DNA of 37,435 nucleotides from Nostoc sp. KVJ20 (GCF_001712795.1 NZ_KV757583.1:1-37435); one strand, 5' to 3'. Positions 9,810-18,690 are shown, counted from the stretch's first letter. Notes: generated by a model from the sequence alone, not told the origin. Made by a program: numbers and translations.

Positions 9810-11225
9810 CTATTCCACTATTTTCGACTCTGATTCTCTCAGTACCAACTCAGACATCAAATCTGGCAAAAACGGTTGTTCTCCATCTTTGGGTGTCTCA
9901 GTTTGTTCCTCAGCAGCAGGTAGCCAGTTGATAAATGGTAAGGGCAACAGCGTGCTGAGGTTAGTAATTACCACCAATAACCAAAGTGACTCAAAGTTTG
10001 TTGCAGTGATCCCCAGCCAATAGGTGATTAATGCCCCGAATGCATGGGAAACCGTTGCTGCTGAATTAAACACCGACATTAACAAGGCAAATAATGTCGC
10101 TTCCACACCAGGGGGACAAAGCCTTGCTGCTAGAACCATCACTTGCATAAAGGCAATTTTCCCCATCACAGTGAGAATCAGGCTATCACCCAAACTAAAC
10201 CAGTGGTCATCTATACCCAATAGCCTGTTTGTATGAGTCACTAACAACAGCATCGTCATCCCCAAAATTGAGGAAAGCACAGTACTCCAAGCAAAAATCA
10301 CCCGAAAAGGGATGCTCTTGAGGAAACGTTGAAAAATCCAAACACCTGCCAAAGAAGCGAAACTTCCCACCAAGTTTACCCGCCCCAAAAATTCTGGTTC
10401 AAAGTGGAGTTCGTTGGTAGCGAAGTAGAAAAAGGCTGAGTCAGCATTTGGGGTAGCTTGCCAGATGAAGACAAAGGCCGTTGGTAGCCAAATTCTTTTT
10501 TGGGTAATGGCTTGACGTAGCTGCTTCAGTTGATCTTTGATTGCTAAAGGGTTGGTGTGATTACTATCTTTAGCATCTTTGCTGACAGGGGACTCAGCAA
10601 TTAACCAAGCTACCCCTGAGACAATGAGAGGGAAGAGGGCGGTAATTCCAAAGACAGTACGGGTAGTACAGTATTGGAGCAGCAGACCACTGAAGTATGC
10701 TGTGATTAAACCTCCGATCGCAGAAGCACCCCAACACAGAGATTGTAGTGAACCAGCTTTCGCTTGGGATTCGCCTCTGGCTCGTTCTACAACCAGCGAG
10801 TCAACTATCACATCACTCATGGCGACAGACAGAGAACCAAGAGCGATCGCTAAGGTAGCTGCCCAGCTAGTATGAACTATTGTGGCCAAACTCACCCAGG
10901 AAGCAGTTCCCAGTATCCCGGATAAAATCAAGTAAGGACGCCGACGATAGCCAAATATAGGCAAACCATCAGAGATAAAACCAAACACCGGCTTGATCAT
11001 CCAAGGTAGGAAGACAATTCCCAATAGCGCCGACACCTCGACTGGACTCAGCAGCAGTTCATCTTTGAGGAAAAAGCTCACGGCTAGACGTGATAACCCT
11101 AAAATTCCTTGGACAAAGTAAACGGTGAGAATTGCAATCAACTCAGCATTGGGTTCATTACCCAAAAAGATTTTTTGTGTTAGTGAGTCTTTGATCTTGG
11201 ACAAGCCAGATGATTGAAGCACCAT
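9810..11225 (-). CDS. folate/biopterin transporter (FBT/BT1 family, MFS)
   Basis: This polytopic membrane protein of 471 residues has about twelve helices. It shows BT1-family landmarks: an early GLSRLAVSFFLKDELLLSP segment, PWMIKPVFGFISDGLPIFGYRRRPYL, and SDVIVDSLVVERAR. Cyanobacterial and plastid members transport folates, hence the call; the substrate is inferred from the family. The charged C-terminal tail (EEQTETPKDGEQPF...) is cytoplasmic in such proteins. It is transcribed away from anmK, and its upstream region shares the spacer with the candidate small RNA at 11270-11447. The start ATG at 11225 is the first in-frame Met and gives the expected polar N-terminus. Confidence 0.9.
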   Translation of the reverse strand: MVLQSSGLSKIKDSLTQKIFLGNEPNAELIAILTVYFVQGILGLSRLAVSFFLKDELLLSPVEVSALLGIVFLPWMIKPVFGFISDGLPIFGYRRRPYLILSGILGTASWVSLATIVHTSWAATLAIALGSLSVAMSDVIVDSLVVERARGESQAKAGSLQSLCWGASAIGGLITAYFSGLLLQYCTTRTVFGITALFPLIVSGVAWLIAESPVSKDAKDSNHTNPLAIKDQLKQLRQAITQKRIWLPTAFVFIWQATPNADSAFFYFATNELHFEPEFLGRVNLVGSFASLAGVWIFQRFLKSIPFRVIFAWSTVLSSILGMTMLLLVTHTNRLLGIDDHWFSLGDSLILTVMGKIAFMQVMVLAARLCPPGVEATLFALLMSVFNSAATVSHAFGALITYWLGITATNFESLWLLVVITNLSTLLPLPFINWLPAAEEQTETPKDGEQPFLPDLMSELVLRESESKIVE

Positions 11226-11269
11226 TCGATAAATATTTTTTAAGTTTTATCTACTTTTCTATCATATCG

Positions 11270-11447
11270 ATTCTTAAGACCTGGGTTTTAGGATCATTTC
11301 TATCCCAAGTTAAGCCTGTGGACAATGCCCACACCTCTAAGCAGGAAGCAATTCGGGCATTATCTAAGTGTTGTAGAGCCGCTGATCATAAAATGAATGG
11401 GAAAAAAATTAGGGCGAGCTTAAGTAAGCTCGCCCTAATTTTTATTG
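11270..11447 (+). ncRNA. candidate structured small RNA with terminator
   Basis: No gene fits the spacer, but it folds well on the plus strand. A first stem has outer arms CTTAA (11273-11277) and TTAAG (11310-11314), with inner GGG/CCC pairing. A second hairpin pairs AATGCCC (11324-11330) with GGGCATT (11355-11361). The region ends in a 17-bp terminator-type hairpin (11406-11441) with a T-run. A TATCAT hexamer at 11260-11265 could be a -10 box, giving an RNA of about 175 bases. That is near the length of cyanobacterial 6S RNA, but I cannot confirm identity. Transcription from the minus strand is also possible because the terminator has T-runs on both strands. Confidence 0.4.
11406..11446. terminator. 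strong bidirectional-type terminator hairpin
   Basis: The arms 11406-11422 and 11425-11441 are perfect 17-bp inverted repeats with core AGGGCGAGCTTA and a 2-base loop. They are followed by TTTTT on the plus strand and by TTTTTTT on the minus strand. It stands between divergent genes, where no annotated protein gene needs a terminator, which implies a short non-coding transcript ending here. Confidence 0.75.
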
Positions 11448-11606
11448 AATGTTGACTTTTCAATGGAACTTTTTAAATCCAGGTTACGGCACACTACGCA
11501 AACGTAGAGCCTGGGGATAGTTAACTATGCCATCTGATGTTTTTTTGACATAGCTAGTAACATGAATTAAACTACCTCTTGCTAATCAACAAAAGAATCT
11601 TTATCA

Positions 11607-12806
11607 ATGCATCCGACTGAAGAAGCTGCTGTCCCTACTCGCGTTATCGGTTTAATTAGTGGCACGTCCGTAGATGGCATAGACGCTGCTTTGGTAGAGA
11701 TTTCCGGTACAGAATTGGATCTCAAAGTTGAGTTGCTAGCGGGCGCAACATATCCTTATCCAGCCGAACTCAGAGAAAAAATATTGGCGGTTGGTGCAGG
11801 CGTTGCCATTTCAATGGCAGAATTGGCAGAAATAGATGATGCGATCGCCATTGTCTTTGCCCAAGCCGCTCAAAATATTCAAATTGATCATCAGCCAGCA
11901 ACTCTCATTGGTTCCCACGGTCAGACAGTTTATCATCGACCACCTGCGGATAGGGAAATAGAAAAGAAAACCACTCCTTATTCCCCACTCGGTTATAGTC
12001 TGCAAATAGGGCGCGGTGAATTAATTGCCCATCTTACGGGCATTACAACTGTGAGCAATTTCCGTGTTGCTGATATCGCTATTGGTGGTCATGGTGCGCC
12101 TCTCGTACCCAGAGTAGATGCCTATTTACTCAGTCATCCCCAGGAAGGGCGTTGTATTCAAAACATCGGTGGTATTGGCAATGTTGCTTATATTCCACCT
12201 CGACATGGCGACTGGCTCTCAAAAATTCGCGCTTGGGATACTGGCCCAGGAAATAGTCTGTTGGATCTGGCGGTAGAGCATTTAAGCGCTGGTGCTAAAA
12301 CTTACGATGAAGATGGCAATTGGGCAGCGAGTGGTACTCCTTGCCATCCTTTGGTAGAACAATGGCTCAACCAAGACTACTTTCATCTACCGCCGCCCAA
12401 ATCGACTGGACGAGAGTTATTTGGTGTGACTTACCTGCATCAGTGTTTAAAAGATGCCCAAGCATACCAACTTAATCCTGCTGACATACTGGCAACCCTT
12501 ACCGAACTTACAGCTGCTTCAATTGTTCACAGTTACCGCACTTTTTTGCCGGAAATGCCACAACGGGTACTATTATGTGGCGGTGGTAGTCGAAATCTCT
12601 ATTTGAAACAAAGATTACAGTTATTATTGACATCAATACCAGTCTGGACTACAGATGAAGTCGGATTGAGTGCAGATTTTAAAGAAGCGATCGCCTTTGC
12701 AGTTTTAGCCTACTGGCGACATTTGGGTATCCCTGGCAACTTACCTACTGCCACTGGAGCACCTCAAGAAGTACTTTTGGGAGAAATACATCAAAGTCAG
12801 TCCTGA
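11607..12806 (+). CDS. anmK: anhydro-N-acetylmuramic acid kinase
   Basis: AnmK phosphorylates and opens 1,6-anhydro-N-acetylmuramic acid, giving MurNAc-6-phosphate in peptidoglycan recycling. The 399 residues show the ATP-binding phosphate loop [16 protein letters not shown] (residues 15-30), [10 protein letters not shown], the substrate-binding [39 protein letters not shown] and the C-terminal LLCGGGSRN. All are hallmark motifs of the family, and the length is normal. The start is the ATG at 11607; translated leader residues before [10 protein letters not shown] are few, as expected. It is a single-gene unit, with the small-RNA candidate upstream and a repeat-rich spacer downstream. Confidence 0.96.
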   Translation: MHPTEEAAVPTRVIGLISGTSVDGIDAALVEISGTELDLKVELLAGATYPYPAELREKILAVGAGVAISMAELAEIDDAIAIVFAQAAQNIQIDHQPATLIGSHGQTVYHRPPADREIEKKTTPYSPLGYSLQIGRGELIAHLTGITTVSNFRVADIAIGGHGAPLVPRVDAYLLSHPQEGRCIQNIGGIGNVAYIPPRHGDWLSKIRAWDTGPGNSLLDLAVEHLSAGAKTYDEDGNWAASGTPCHPLVEQWLNQDYFHLPPPKSTGRELFGVTYLHQCLKDAQAYQLNPADILATLTELTAASIVHSYRTFLPEMPQRVLLCGGGSRNLYLKQRLQLLLTSIPVWTTDEVGLSADFKEAIAFAVLAYWRHLGIPGNLPTATGAPQEVLLGEIHQSQS

Positions 12807-12829
12807 GTCCTAAAACAGGAACAATAAAA

Positions 12830-13002
12830 CAGGAGTCAGAATTCAGAATTCAGAATTCAGAATTGGTGAATACTCTACCCATAAAGGGATAGAGTTTTAA
12901 GGCGAGAATATTTTAATTTTTTCGCGCCACTTGCGGGCAAGATTTTAAACCAATATTAATTACCCAGTCGGACTCCAATTCAATTCTGAATTCTGACTCC
13001 TG
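12830..13002. repeat. 21-bp perfect inverted repeat enclosing 131 bases
   Basis: The arm 12830-12850 begins CAGGAGTCAGAATTC and is the exact reverse complement of 12982-13002. The left arm continues as a GAATTCA tandem run to about 12863. The enclosed sequence has no ORF of note. It may be a dispersed repeat or the remnant of a palindromic element. Confidence 0.6.
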
Positions 13003-13060
13003 AGTTCTGAATTCTTCTTATAACAAGACAAAAAAATTTCTTTATCGAGGATGTTGGAGG

Positions 13061-13158
13061 CAGATAGCGCAGCGTTAGCGAGTCCGCGAGCGTCGGGCAG
13101 TCAAGAGTAGAGGAAAACTGCCCGACGCTCCTTTCCTGAGCTACCGCTGCGCTATCTG
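13061..13158. repeat. two-tier palindrome
   Basis: Outer arms CAGATAGCGCAGCG (13061-13074) and CGCTGCGCTATCTG (13145-13158) enclose inner arms AGCGTCGGGCAGT (13089-13101) and ACTGCCCGACGCT (13117-13129). All pairs are perfect. A 23-base word within it (13072-13094) recurs exactly, inverted, at 32122-32144, showing that it is assembled from dispersed repeat modules. Confidence 0.7.
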
Positions 13159-13261
13159 TAACAGCCCGCATAGGGTCTTGGGTTTAAGACAAGAACTCCA
13201 AATTTTTAATTTGGTGGCTCTTTTTCAGGAGGGGTTTGAATCCCATAAGTGAAAAAAAACC

Positions 13262-13301
13262 TTCTGCCTCCTGCCTCCTGCCTCCTGCCTCCTGCCTCCT
13301 T
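13262..13301. repeat. CTGCCTC short tandem repeat
   Basis: About five near-perfect copies of the heptamer CTGCCTC occur in a row. This is one of several heptamer families in the window; others are CTAACTC and CCCAGTC/CCCAATC. It is non-coding. Confidence 0.75.
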
Positions 13302-13400
13302 CAATCTTCACGGGCTAAACGCCCCGCTATCGCTAACACAACTTAGTACTGCTATAACTGTAGTCTTGGCGGTACTCGATCAAGGCAGGGAATATAAAAG

Positions 13401-13847
13401 GTGGCTCATACTTTTTTATTGGAACCAGGACGCTGGACAATGCAAGGAAATTGGCTAGAACGTAATGGTATGCCAATCAGTGTCAAGGGTATGACCTTGG
13501 TAGCTTGGAATCGAGATAACTGGTTTACTATGGCTACAAAACTGATATTCCCAGGTAGCGATCGCTCAGAAATCTCTCTACAATACAAGGGGCGGCTACA
13601 TGATGGAGAGCGTCAGTATACTTTTTTACTACAACATAATATTTTGGGGCAGGTTGAAGGCGAAGGCTGGATTGGTCTAGATACTATCGTACAGCGTTAC
13701 TGGGTACTAGGCGATCGTCAGCGTCGTAGCGGCTTTGAAACCCTACACCGGATTTCGGAAGATACATATTACCTCAGTAGTGGCATCTTGGCTGGTCATT
13801 TTTTAACTAACACAATGGAAGCTAGTCTAGAGCGTCAGCCAACCTAA
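13401..13847 (+). CDS. small beta-rich protein of unknown function
   Basis: A 148-residue ORF starts at a GTG directly preceded by AAAAGG. I do not recognise a named family. The sequence (HTFLLEPGRWTMQGNWLERNG..., LIFPGSDRSEISLQYKGRLHDGERQYTF) alternates polar and hydrophobic residues and has a G-x-W motif near the start. That pattern is reminiscent of a small lipocalin-like barrel, but this is only inference. There is no signal peptide or membrane helix. Codon use and the HIP1 octamer at 13558-13565 resemble those of neighbouring genes. An ATG lies at residue 14, so the start may be later. It stands alone between repeat-rich spacers. Confidence 0.75.
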   Translation: MAHTFLLEPGRWTMQGNWLERNGMPISVKGMTLVAWNRDNWFTMATKLIFPGSDRSEISLQYKGRLHDGERQYTFLLQHNILGQVEGEGWIGLDTIVQRYWVLGDRQRRSGFETLHRISEDTYYLSSGILAGHFLTNTMEASLERQPT

Positions 13848-14086
13848 CCCGAATTTCTCACTCATAGAGTCGGATAGTGTGGAGTGTGGGGGAGGTGTGG
13901 GAGGTGTCGTTGCACAAAGCGCTCAATGTTTGCCCATTCTCAATTCCTCCCCACACTCCCCACGAGCTTAAGGAATCATCATTTATTCTCACTTAACTAC
14001 TGAGTTGTATACTAAAAAATAAATTATCAAATTATCGTCAGACTTTTAGTATTTTTACCGAATCTTGTAGTCTAGAGTCCAGTTTT

Positions 14087-15100
14087 ATGAATCCTAAAGT
14101 CTCTGTCATTATCCCTGCTTACAATACTGAAGCTTATATTGCGAAGTCAATAGAATCAGCTTTAGAGCAAACACTTACTGATATTGAAGTTATTATAGTC
14201 GATGATGCTTCAAGTGATAAAACTGTCGAAGTCGCTAAAAGTTTTAAAGACCAACGTCTCAAAGTAATAGTTAATCAACAAAATCTTGGGGCTGCTGCTG
14301 CACGAAATCGTGCCCTTAGAGCAGCCCAAGGAGAATGGATTGCTGTGCTTGATTCAGATGATTGGTATGCTCCAGAAAGATTAGAAAAGCTTGTGTCGCG
14401 GGCAAATGAAATAAATGCAGACATGATTGCTGATGATGTTTATTTAATCAAGGATGGTGAAACATCCCCTTGGAGCACATTAATTGAAGAAAGTGGAGAA
14501 AGTATAGATAAAACTCTCCAAATTGATATTGTTTATTTTGTAGAAACTGATGTCTATGGGCAACCAGGGTTGCATCTTGGTTTAAGCAAGCCTCTATTCA
14601 AACGAGAATTTTTGGTTAAGCACGGCATCGAATATGATGAAGACATCAGAATGGGTCAAGACTTTTGGCTGGATATGAAATGCTTAATCAAAGGATCTCG
14701 CTTTTTTCTTGAACCAAAACCTTATTATTTCTACCGTTCGCGCTCTGGCTCTCTTGTATATCAAAGCCAATTACCACGTCTAAATCAATACTGCAAAGCT
14801 ACTAATTCTTTCATGCAACAAGAGATTGTGAAAAAGAATCCAGCTTTAATGCACGCTCTGTCTTATAATCTTGCAGTCTATAAGAAAAATGTAGCTTACC
14901 TTCAAGTTGTAGAGCCAATAAAACAAGGGAAATTGATCACAGCATTGACAGAAATTAGGAACAATCCAGGCTTTCTTTATGATTTTATTTCCCGATTGAA
15001 CAAAATTATCGAGCGTCGATTTCAATACTATGTAATGGGTAATAAATCAAGTTTTGACATTTATCCTAATATACAAAAAAAACGAAAAACTACCAATTAG
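14087..15100 (+). CDS. family 2 glycosyltransferase
   Basis: This 337-residue GT-A-fold glycosyltransferase probably transfers a nucleotide-activated sugar during polysaccharide or glycoconjugate synthesis. Motifs include the N-terminal VSVIIPAYNTEAYIAKSIESAL, IEVIIVDDASSD (nucleotide binding), the NLGAAAARNRAL helix, and the metal-binding DSDDW. Downstream, EDIRMGQDFWLDMKCL probably holds the catalytic acid region. There is no membrane helix, so the protein is cytosolic or peripheral. The gene has lower GC content than its surroundings and is isolated from other glycan genes, which fits acquired or mobile accessory content (inference). The acceptor and sugar cannot be deduced. The ATG at 14087 gives the expected family N-terminus. 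Confidence 0.93.
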   Translation: MNPKVSVIIPAYNTEAYIAKSIESALEQTLTDIEVIIVDDASSDKTVEVAKSFKDQRLKVIVNQQNLGAAAARNRALRAAQGEWIAVLDSDDWYAPERLEKLVSRANEINADMIADDVYLIKDGETSPWSTLIEESGESIDKTLQIDIVYFVETDVYGQPGLHLGLSKPLFKREFLVKHGIEYDEDIRMGQDFWLDMKCLIKGSRFFLEPKPYYFYRSRSGSLVYQSQLPRLNQYCKATNSFMQQEIVKKNPALMHALSYNLAVYKKNVAYLQVVEPIKQGKLITALTEIRNNPGFLYDFISRLNKIIERRFQYYVMGNKSSFDIYPNIQKKRKTTN

Positions 15101-15855
15101 TAGCTATGACAGTTTTATTAATAAAAAGGCATCATTACATAGTTTTATAATGAGCCTAAAGGTCAAAAATATGGTCAGGCCATAAGAGGATTTTTTAAGA
15201 GTATTGGGCGACTATGATTAGCTACTACATAAGCAAAGTCTGCCTCCGTGGAAAGCATACCAATTCAAGGGTTTGATGACCTGCGGAGGTGAGTTTTGTC
15301 TGTGTAGTCAGGCCAGTGCGGTCTTCTCCGAATATAGAAAGCTCGTCTCGCACCGAAGGGGAGACGCTCTAGCGTGTAGTGCAGCCTCTCGTATAGAAGA
15401 GACTGCACTCTGCACTCATTACTCAATTTTCAGAACTCTGTGGTGAGTGTGGTACTTCCTAATTAAAGTTTTTGGCATACCCCAGAGTTATCTATTTAGT
15501 CAAAATTGGGCAAACTAAAACTACACCACAATTAAAGTGCAAAATGGTACAAAGCATCATTATAAATCTACCTTTTCTGCTTGTTTGATTTAGCATATTG
15601 CACCAGTTGTAATAACCGTCTTGGTTACAAACTGCTAGATTATGGTTTCAATCCTCTAAAAGACGACTGAAAAAGCTAGTACAGCACCGCCCAAATAGAG
15701 CAACGATTGAAAATCGCACAAAAGCCTATCCTATAAGCTTTTTGCCTTTTGACTTCCGACTTCTAGCTTGCGGTACGAGCGTAGAAAGTCATTTCTAGAC
15801 GCAATAACTTTTTCCTCCCAAACACTTACAACCTGCTTTTGGATTCAAATTTTCT
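15101..15855. other. 755-base spacer with hairpins, no gene seen
   Basis: No convincing ORF is present. Two adjacent hairpins occur: CGTCTC (15344-15349) with GAGACG (15361-15366), and AGTGCAG (15378-15384) with CTGCACT (15403-15409), the latter with further inner CTCT/AGAG pairing. The rest is AT-rich and must carry the Ser/Thr kinase promoter near its right end, which I could not pinpoint. Confidence 0.55.
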
Positions 15856-17409
15856 ATGTCAGACCCCAACATTGGTCGCTTACTCAGCAAACGCTACCAA
15901 CTCCAGGAGTTAATCGGTACTGGAGCAATGGGTCGGGTTTATCGTGCTAAAGATACTTTGTTGGGAGGTGTACCTGTTGCGGTTAAGTTTCTGGCTCTCT
16001 CAATCCAAAATGAAAAGATGCGATTGCAAGACCGCTTTGAGCGAGAAGCAAAAACCTGTGCTTTACTAGGGCAAAAAAGCATCCATATTGTCCGAGTTAT
16101 GGATTATGGCGTAGATGACAATAACACCCCGTTCTACGTCATGGAATATCTACAAGGACAAAGCCTGAACAATATTATTCGCAAGCAACGACTGCCTTTA
16201 CCAAGATTCCTGAGTATGGCGCGTCAACTCAGCCTAGGATTACAGTGTGCCCATGATGGCATCCCAGTTGATGGTACTATTTGCCCAATTATCCATCGTG
16301 ATGTCAAGCCAAGTAATATGCTGGTGATTCAAGATCCCAGTTTTGGAGAATTGGTCAAGGTTCTAGATTTTGGTATTGCTAAATTATTACAGTCAGATGG
16401 TGACCATACAAAATTCTATTTAGGGACATTGGCTTATTCTTCTCCCGAACAGATGGAGGGTAAGGAATTAGACAACCGTGCTGATATTTATAGTTTGGGC
16501 GTCATGATGTTTGAGATGCTCACAGGCAAAATGCCACTGGTAGCACCAACTCACTCTTTTGGAGCATGGTATAAAACACATCACTATCAAAAACCACGTT
16601 CTTTTGCTGAGGTTGTGCCTGGATTAGAACTACCAAAAGAAATTGAAAATTTGGTGATGAGTTGTCTAGCTAAACTAGCACGCGATCGCCCCCAAAGCAT
16701 CACTGAAATTCTCAGAGTTTTAGCATCTCTAGAAAAGCCTGAGCATACACGCAAAATTCAGCAAGACAGCCATGCTCTAGTTCCTTCTAGTACAGCTAGC
16801 CCTGAGCTTGAACAAAAGACTAAAGCCGATTTGCGGGTATCCTGGTCAAACGATGAAATCGCTCGTGCCATTTCCTGGCCCCAAAATAAACCAATTGCCG
16901 ATATTGTCTTTCCCCAGACCATTCAAACCAATGGGGAGATTCTACCAGCCCTATGGGTGATGCTACCACAAGCAGAAATTCAAAAGCGCTTACTCTGTAC
17001 CCGCTATAACCAATTTCTTTTCATCTCGATTCCTCATCCCATGTTGCTATGGATTACTGTCATCTATAACCGCAAGCATGGTGCTAAATGGTTGCCTTAT
17101 TACCTTGATTTCAAAAGCAGTCTTGGTCAAGAAATTGCCAGATTACTCCAGCACACAGGTTACTACCGCTTGTTATTCTTTGCACGAGAAACACCAAATC
17201 GCTGTACCCATATCTTACTTTCCAGCGTTGCTTCTGCCCAACGCCAGCGATTACAAGAGTGGGTCGCAATGAGCAACACCTTAATGTCCTCTGCTGACCC
17301 ACAAATCAGTAAAAGCTTACTCAAAAGCGAGTATGAAAAGATTAAGCCTCAAATTCTAACAAAACTAGAAAGTATTGATACAGATTCTCCATACGATCTT
17401 TCCAGCTAG
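15856..17409 (+). CDS. serine/threonine protein kinase with unknown C-terminal domain
   Basis: A 517-residue Hanks-type kinase. The glycine loop is GTGAMGRVY (21-29), with catalytic Lys44 (VAVKFL) and Glu64 in helix C. The catalytic loop is HRDVKPSN (Asp149), then DFG (171-173), the activation segment ending in SPEQMEG, and DIYSLGVMMFEMLTG. The kinase fold ends near residue 285. A low-complexity linker follows, then a C-terminal region of about 190 residues that I do not recognise (SWSNDEIARAISWPQNKPIA..., RYNQFLFISIPHPMLLW, YYRLLFFARE). No membrane helix is evident, so it is soluble. Substrates are unknown. A PP2C-type phosphatase is encoded about 1.4 kb downstream on the other strand beyond nblA, which may or may not be its functional partner. 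Confidence 0.95.
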   Translation: MSDPNIGRLLSKRYQLQELIGTGAMGRVYRAKDTLLGGVPVAVKFLALSIQNEKMRLQDRFEREAKTCALLGQKSIHIVRVMDYGVDDNNTPFYVMEYLQGQSLNNIIRKQRLPLPRFLSMARQLSLGLQCAHDGIPVDGTICPIIHRDVKPSNMLVIQDPSFGELVKVLDFGIAKLLQSDGDHTKFYLGTLAYSSPEQMEGKELDNRADIYSLGVMMFEMLTGKMPLVAPTHSFGAWYKTHHYQKPRSFAEVVPGLELPKEIENLVMSCLAKLARDRPQSITEILRVLASLEKPEHTRKIQQDSHALVPSSTASPELEQKTKADLRVSWSNDEIARAISWPQNKPIADIVFPQTIQTNGEILPALWVMLPQAEIQKRLLCTRYNQFLFISIPHPMLLWITVIYNRKHGAKWLPYYLDFKSSLGQEIARLLQHTGYYRLLFFARETPNRCTHILLSSVASAQRQRLQEWVAMSNTLMSSADPQISKSLLKSEYEKIKPQILTKLESIDTDSPYDLSS

Positions 17410-17969
17410 TGGTCTGTCAATCCAAATTTGACGGCTTAGGACTGACACAGAGACGCGGAGAATTTTAAATAAAGCAAACTTGCCTTGAGAGACTACTAGG
17501 AATAATTTCTTAATGTTACCTGTTTTAGATGTAACTAAGGGGTCGTCACTCAAATAATGTAAACTTTTATAAACAAAATATATATAAAGATGTAAGTTCT
17601 AGTTATATGTATAAAGAGTGAAATCACTAGCTGCTCAATTAGTGCTGTCTAAATTCTCTCTGAATATTCCTCTGTATACATTCCAGTAAATTGTCAATTT
17701 ACGCAGGTGTGATTCTCAGACTAGACGAAACAAGAAGAAGTTTGGCTAAAGTAAACAGAAATTTTAGTCTACAAAGCTGAAATTAAGTCTAGACTCCAAC
17801 AGATATGCCGTAGAAAATGTTACTCATTCTTAGTTAATTTCGTGGATTGAACTTTTGCATAGCTCTTGTGGAATTACTTATCGAAGTTGACGCCCCGACA
17901 TCCCCAGCTCTTTTCCTCCTTGGAACCAAGCAAGAGAAGGAGGTCGCCCACTGCGACATCAGAACGACT
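17410..17969. other. 560-base convergent spacer, kinase / nblA
   Basis: The two flanking genes converge here. There is a short hairpin (GTCAA...TTGAC) just after the kinase stop at about 17415-17431. A larger one, CCTCCTT/AAGGAGG, lies at about 17916-17944 with inner TTGG/CCAA, immediately past the nblA stop; it could end the nblA transcript although it lacks a clean T-run. I see no gene. Confidence 0.5.
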
Positions 17970-18167
17970 CTATGCCATAGTGGAACCGGAATCTAAGCCC
18001 CACTGGTGCTTAAGAAGCTCTTGATAAGTTGCCTCGCGCACAACCATTTGCTCATAGAGCTTAACTAAAAAGTCTTTAGCTTGGTCGTGGCTCATATTTT
18101 GTACCTGAGTAGCAAATGAGCAGATGCTGAATTGCTGTTCCAAAGATAGTTTCATGGGTTGATTCAT
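17970..18167 (-). CDS. nblA: phycobilisome degradation protein NblA
   Basis: NblA is a small helical adaptor that binds phycobiliproteins and delivers phycobilisomes to Clp-type proteolysis during nitrogen starvation. The 65 residues contain the family core LSLEQQFSI-SFATQVQNMS, HDQAKDFLVKLYEQMVVRE and ATYQELLKHQWG, and the length is typical. Residue 17 is Cys where I recall Arg in related sequences (SIRSFATQ), which is worth checking. The start has a good ribosome binding site (CGGAG seven bases before the ATG). The upstream region of more than 600 bases contains a TATAAT box and several hairpins (listed separately), so the leader may be long. Nitrogen control through NtcA would be expected, but I found no clean GTA-N8-TAC site. 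Confidence 0.93.
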   Translation of the reverse strand: MNQPMKLSLEQQFSICSFATQVQNMSHDQAKDFLVKLYEQMVVREATYQELLKHQWGLDSGSTMA

Positions 18168-18455
18168 AGTTAACTCCGAAAAAACAACGCGTAAAGGTGA
18201 TATCGCTCACAGAAGTCCAAATGGGATAAGATTTGGACTCATATCTGTCCAACATTTGTTCCTCCGTATTACGAAAGATAACAATTGTTTGACAGATTGC
18301 CCACATCCGAAATGTGGACTTTTTCTGCTCTGATATCTTGCACCTAATCCTACTGATATACCACCCAAGTTATTTGAACCATATTCCGGAAAATAGGCTC
18401 TATTTAGCCTCGGATAAGTATAACTACCTCCCTGATTCCTTCCTGCTTCGCACAA

Positions 18456-18548
18456 TTCTCCTTTGAGGAGAAGATCAGGTGCTATGCTTAAACGTCTTAG
18501 TTTTTCTGTTAAAAAAACCTAAGATGCTTTCTCCTCCAGTATGGAGGA
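18456..18548 (-). promoter_or_regulatory. hairpin cluster upstream of nblA
   Basis: Three hairpins lie side by side about 290-380 bases before the nblA start. They are TTCTCC/GGAGAA (18456-18472), TCTTAG-T5 with A5-n3-CTAAGA (18495-18524) and TCCTCCA/TGGAGGA (18532-18548, 3-base loop). They could form a structured 5' leader or act as terminators for the PP2C transcript coming from upstream. The arms contain Shine-Dalgarno-like GGAGG on both strands. Confidence 0.4.
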
Positions 18549-18604
18549 AGCTTCGGAGGGCGGAGATTTTAAGGAGGTTGGGGAATTAATGGTAATAAGC
18601 GTGA

Positions 18605-18642
18605 ATTATAGTCGCTCTACCTTATTGCGTGCAAGATGTCAA
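18605..18642 (-). promoter_or_regulatory. nblA: possible nblA promoter
   Basis: Reading the minus strand, a perfect TATAAT (18605-18610) is preceded at 18 bases by TTGCAC and at 26 bases by TTGACA (18637-18642). If used, it would give nblA a leader of roughly 430 bases. The sequence match is suggestive only. Confidence 0.3.
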
Positions 18643-18662
18643 TTAACCAATTTATGCAAATC

Positions 18663-18690
18663 TAGCCTCTTTAGGTCATTTTAGAGGCTA
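18663..18690 (-). terminator. hairpin after the PP2C gene
   Basis: The arms TAGCCTCT (18663-18670) and AGAGGCTA (18683-18690) enclose 12 bases, 104 bases past the stop codon of the phosphatase gene. The T-run on the minus strand is short, so this is a weak terminator candidate. Confidence 0.4.

Larger units (their letters stand above)
12807..13400. other. gene-free spacer rich in inverted repeats
   Basis: This spacer of 594 bases holds three distinct structures. A 21-bp perfect inverted repeat (12830-12850 / 12982-13002) is built from TCAGAATTCAGAATT units. A two-tier palindrome lies at 13061-13158, and a CTGCCTC tandem run at about 13262-13300. A short hairpin with a 7-base loop (CCAAA/TTTGG, about 13198-13214), followed by a GGGTTTGAATCCC hairpin, mimics tRNA arms, but no complete cloverleaf forms. 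I see no gene. Confidence 0.6.

Noticed and set aside
11210..11455. 81-codon plus-strand frame in the divergent spacer
   Set aside because: It overlaps the transporter start and runs through the terminator palindrome; the RNA structure explains the region better.
13160..13245. tRNA-like arms (CCAAA with 7-base loop TTTTTAA; GGGTTTGAATCCC)
   Set aside because: The anticodon-like and T-arm-like hairpins are present, but no matching acceptor stem or D-arm was found, so it does not form a complete tRNA.
13249..13458. 69-codon frame with LPPASCLLPPAS
   Set aside because: The codons are created by the CTGCCTC tandem repeat; no ribosome binding site.
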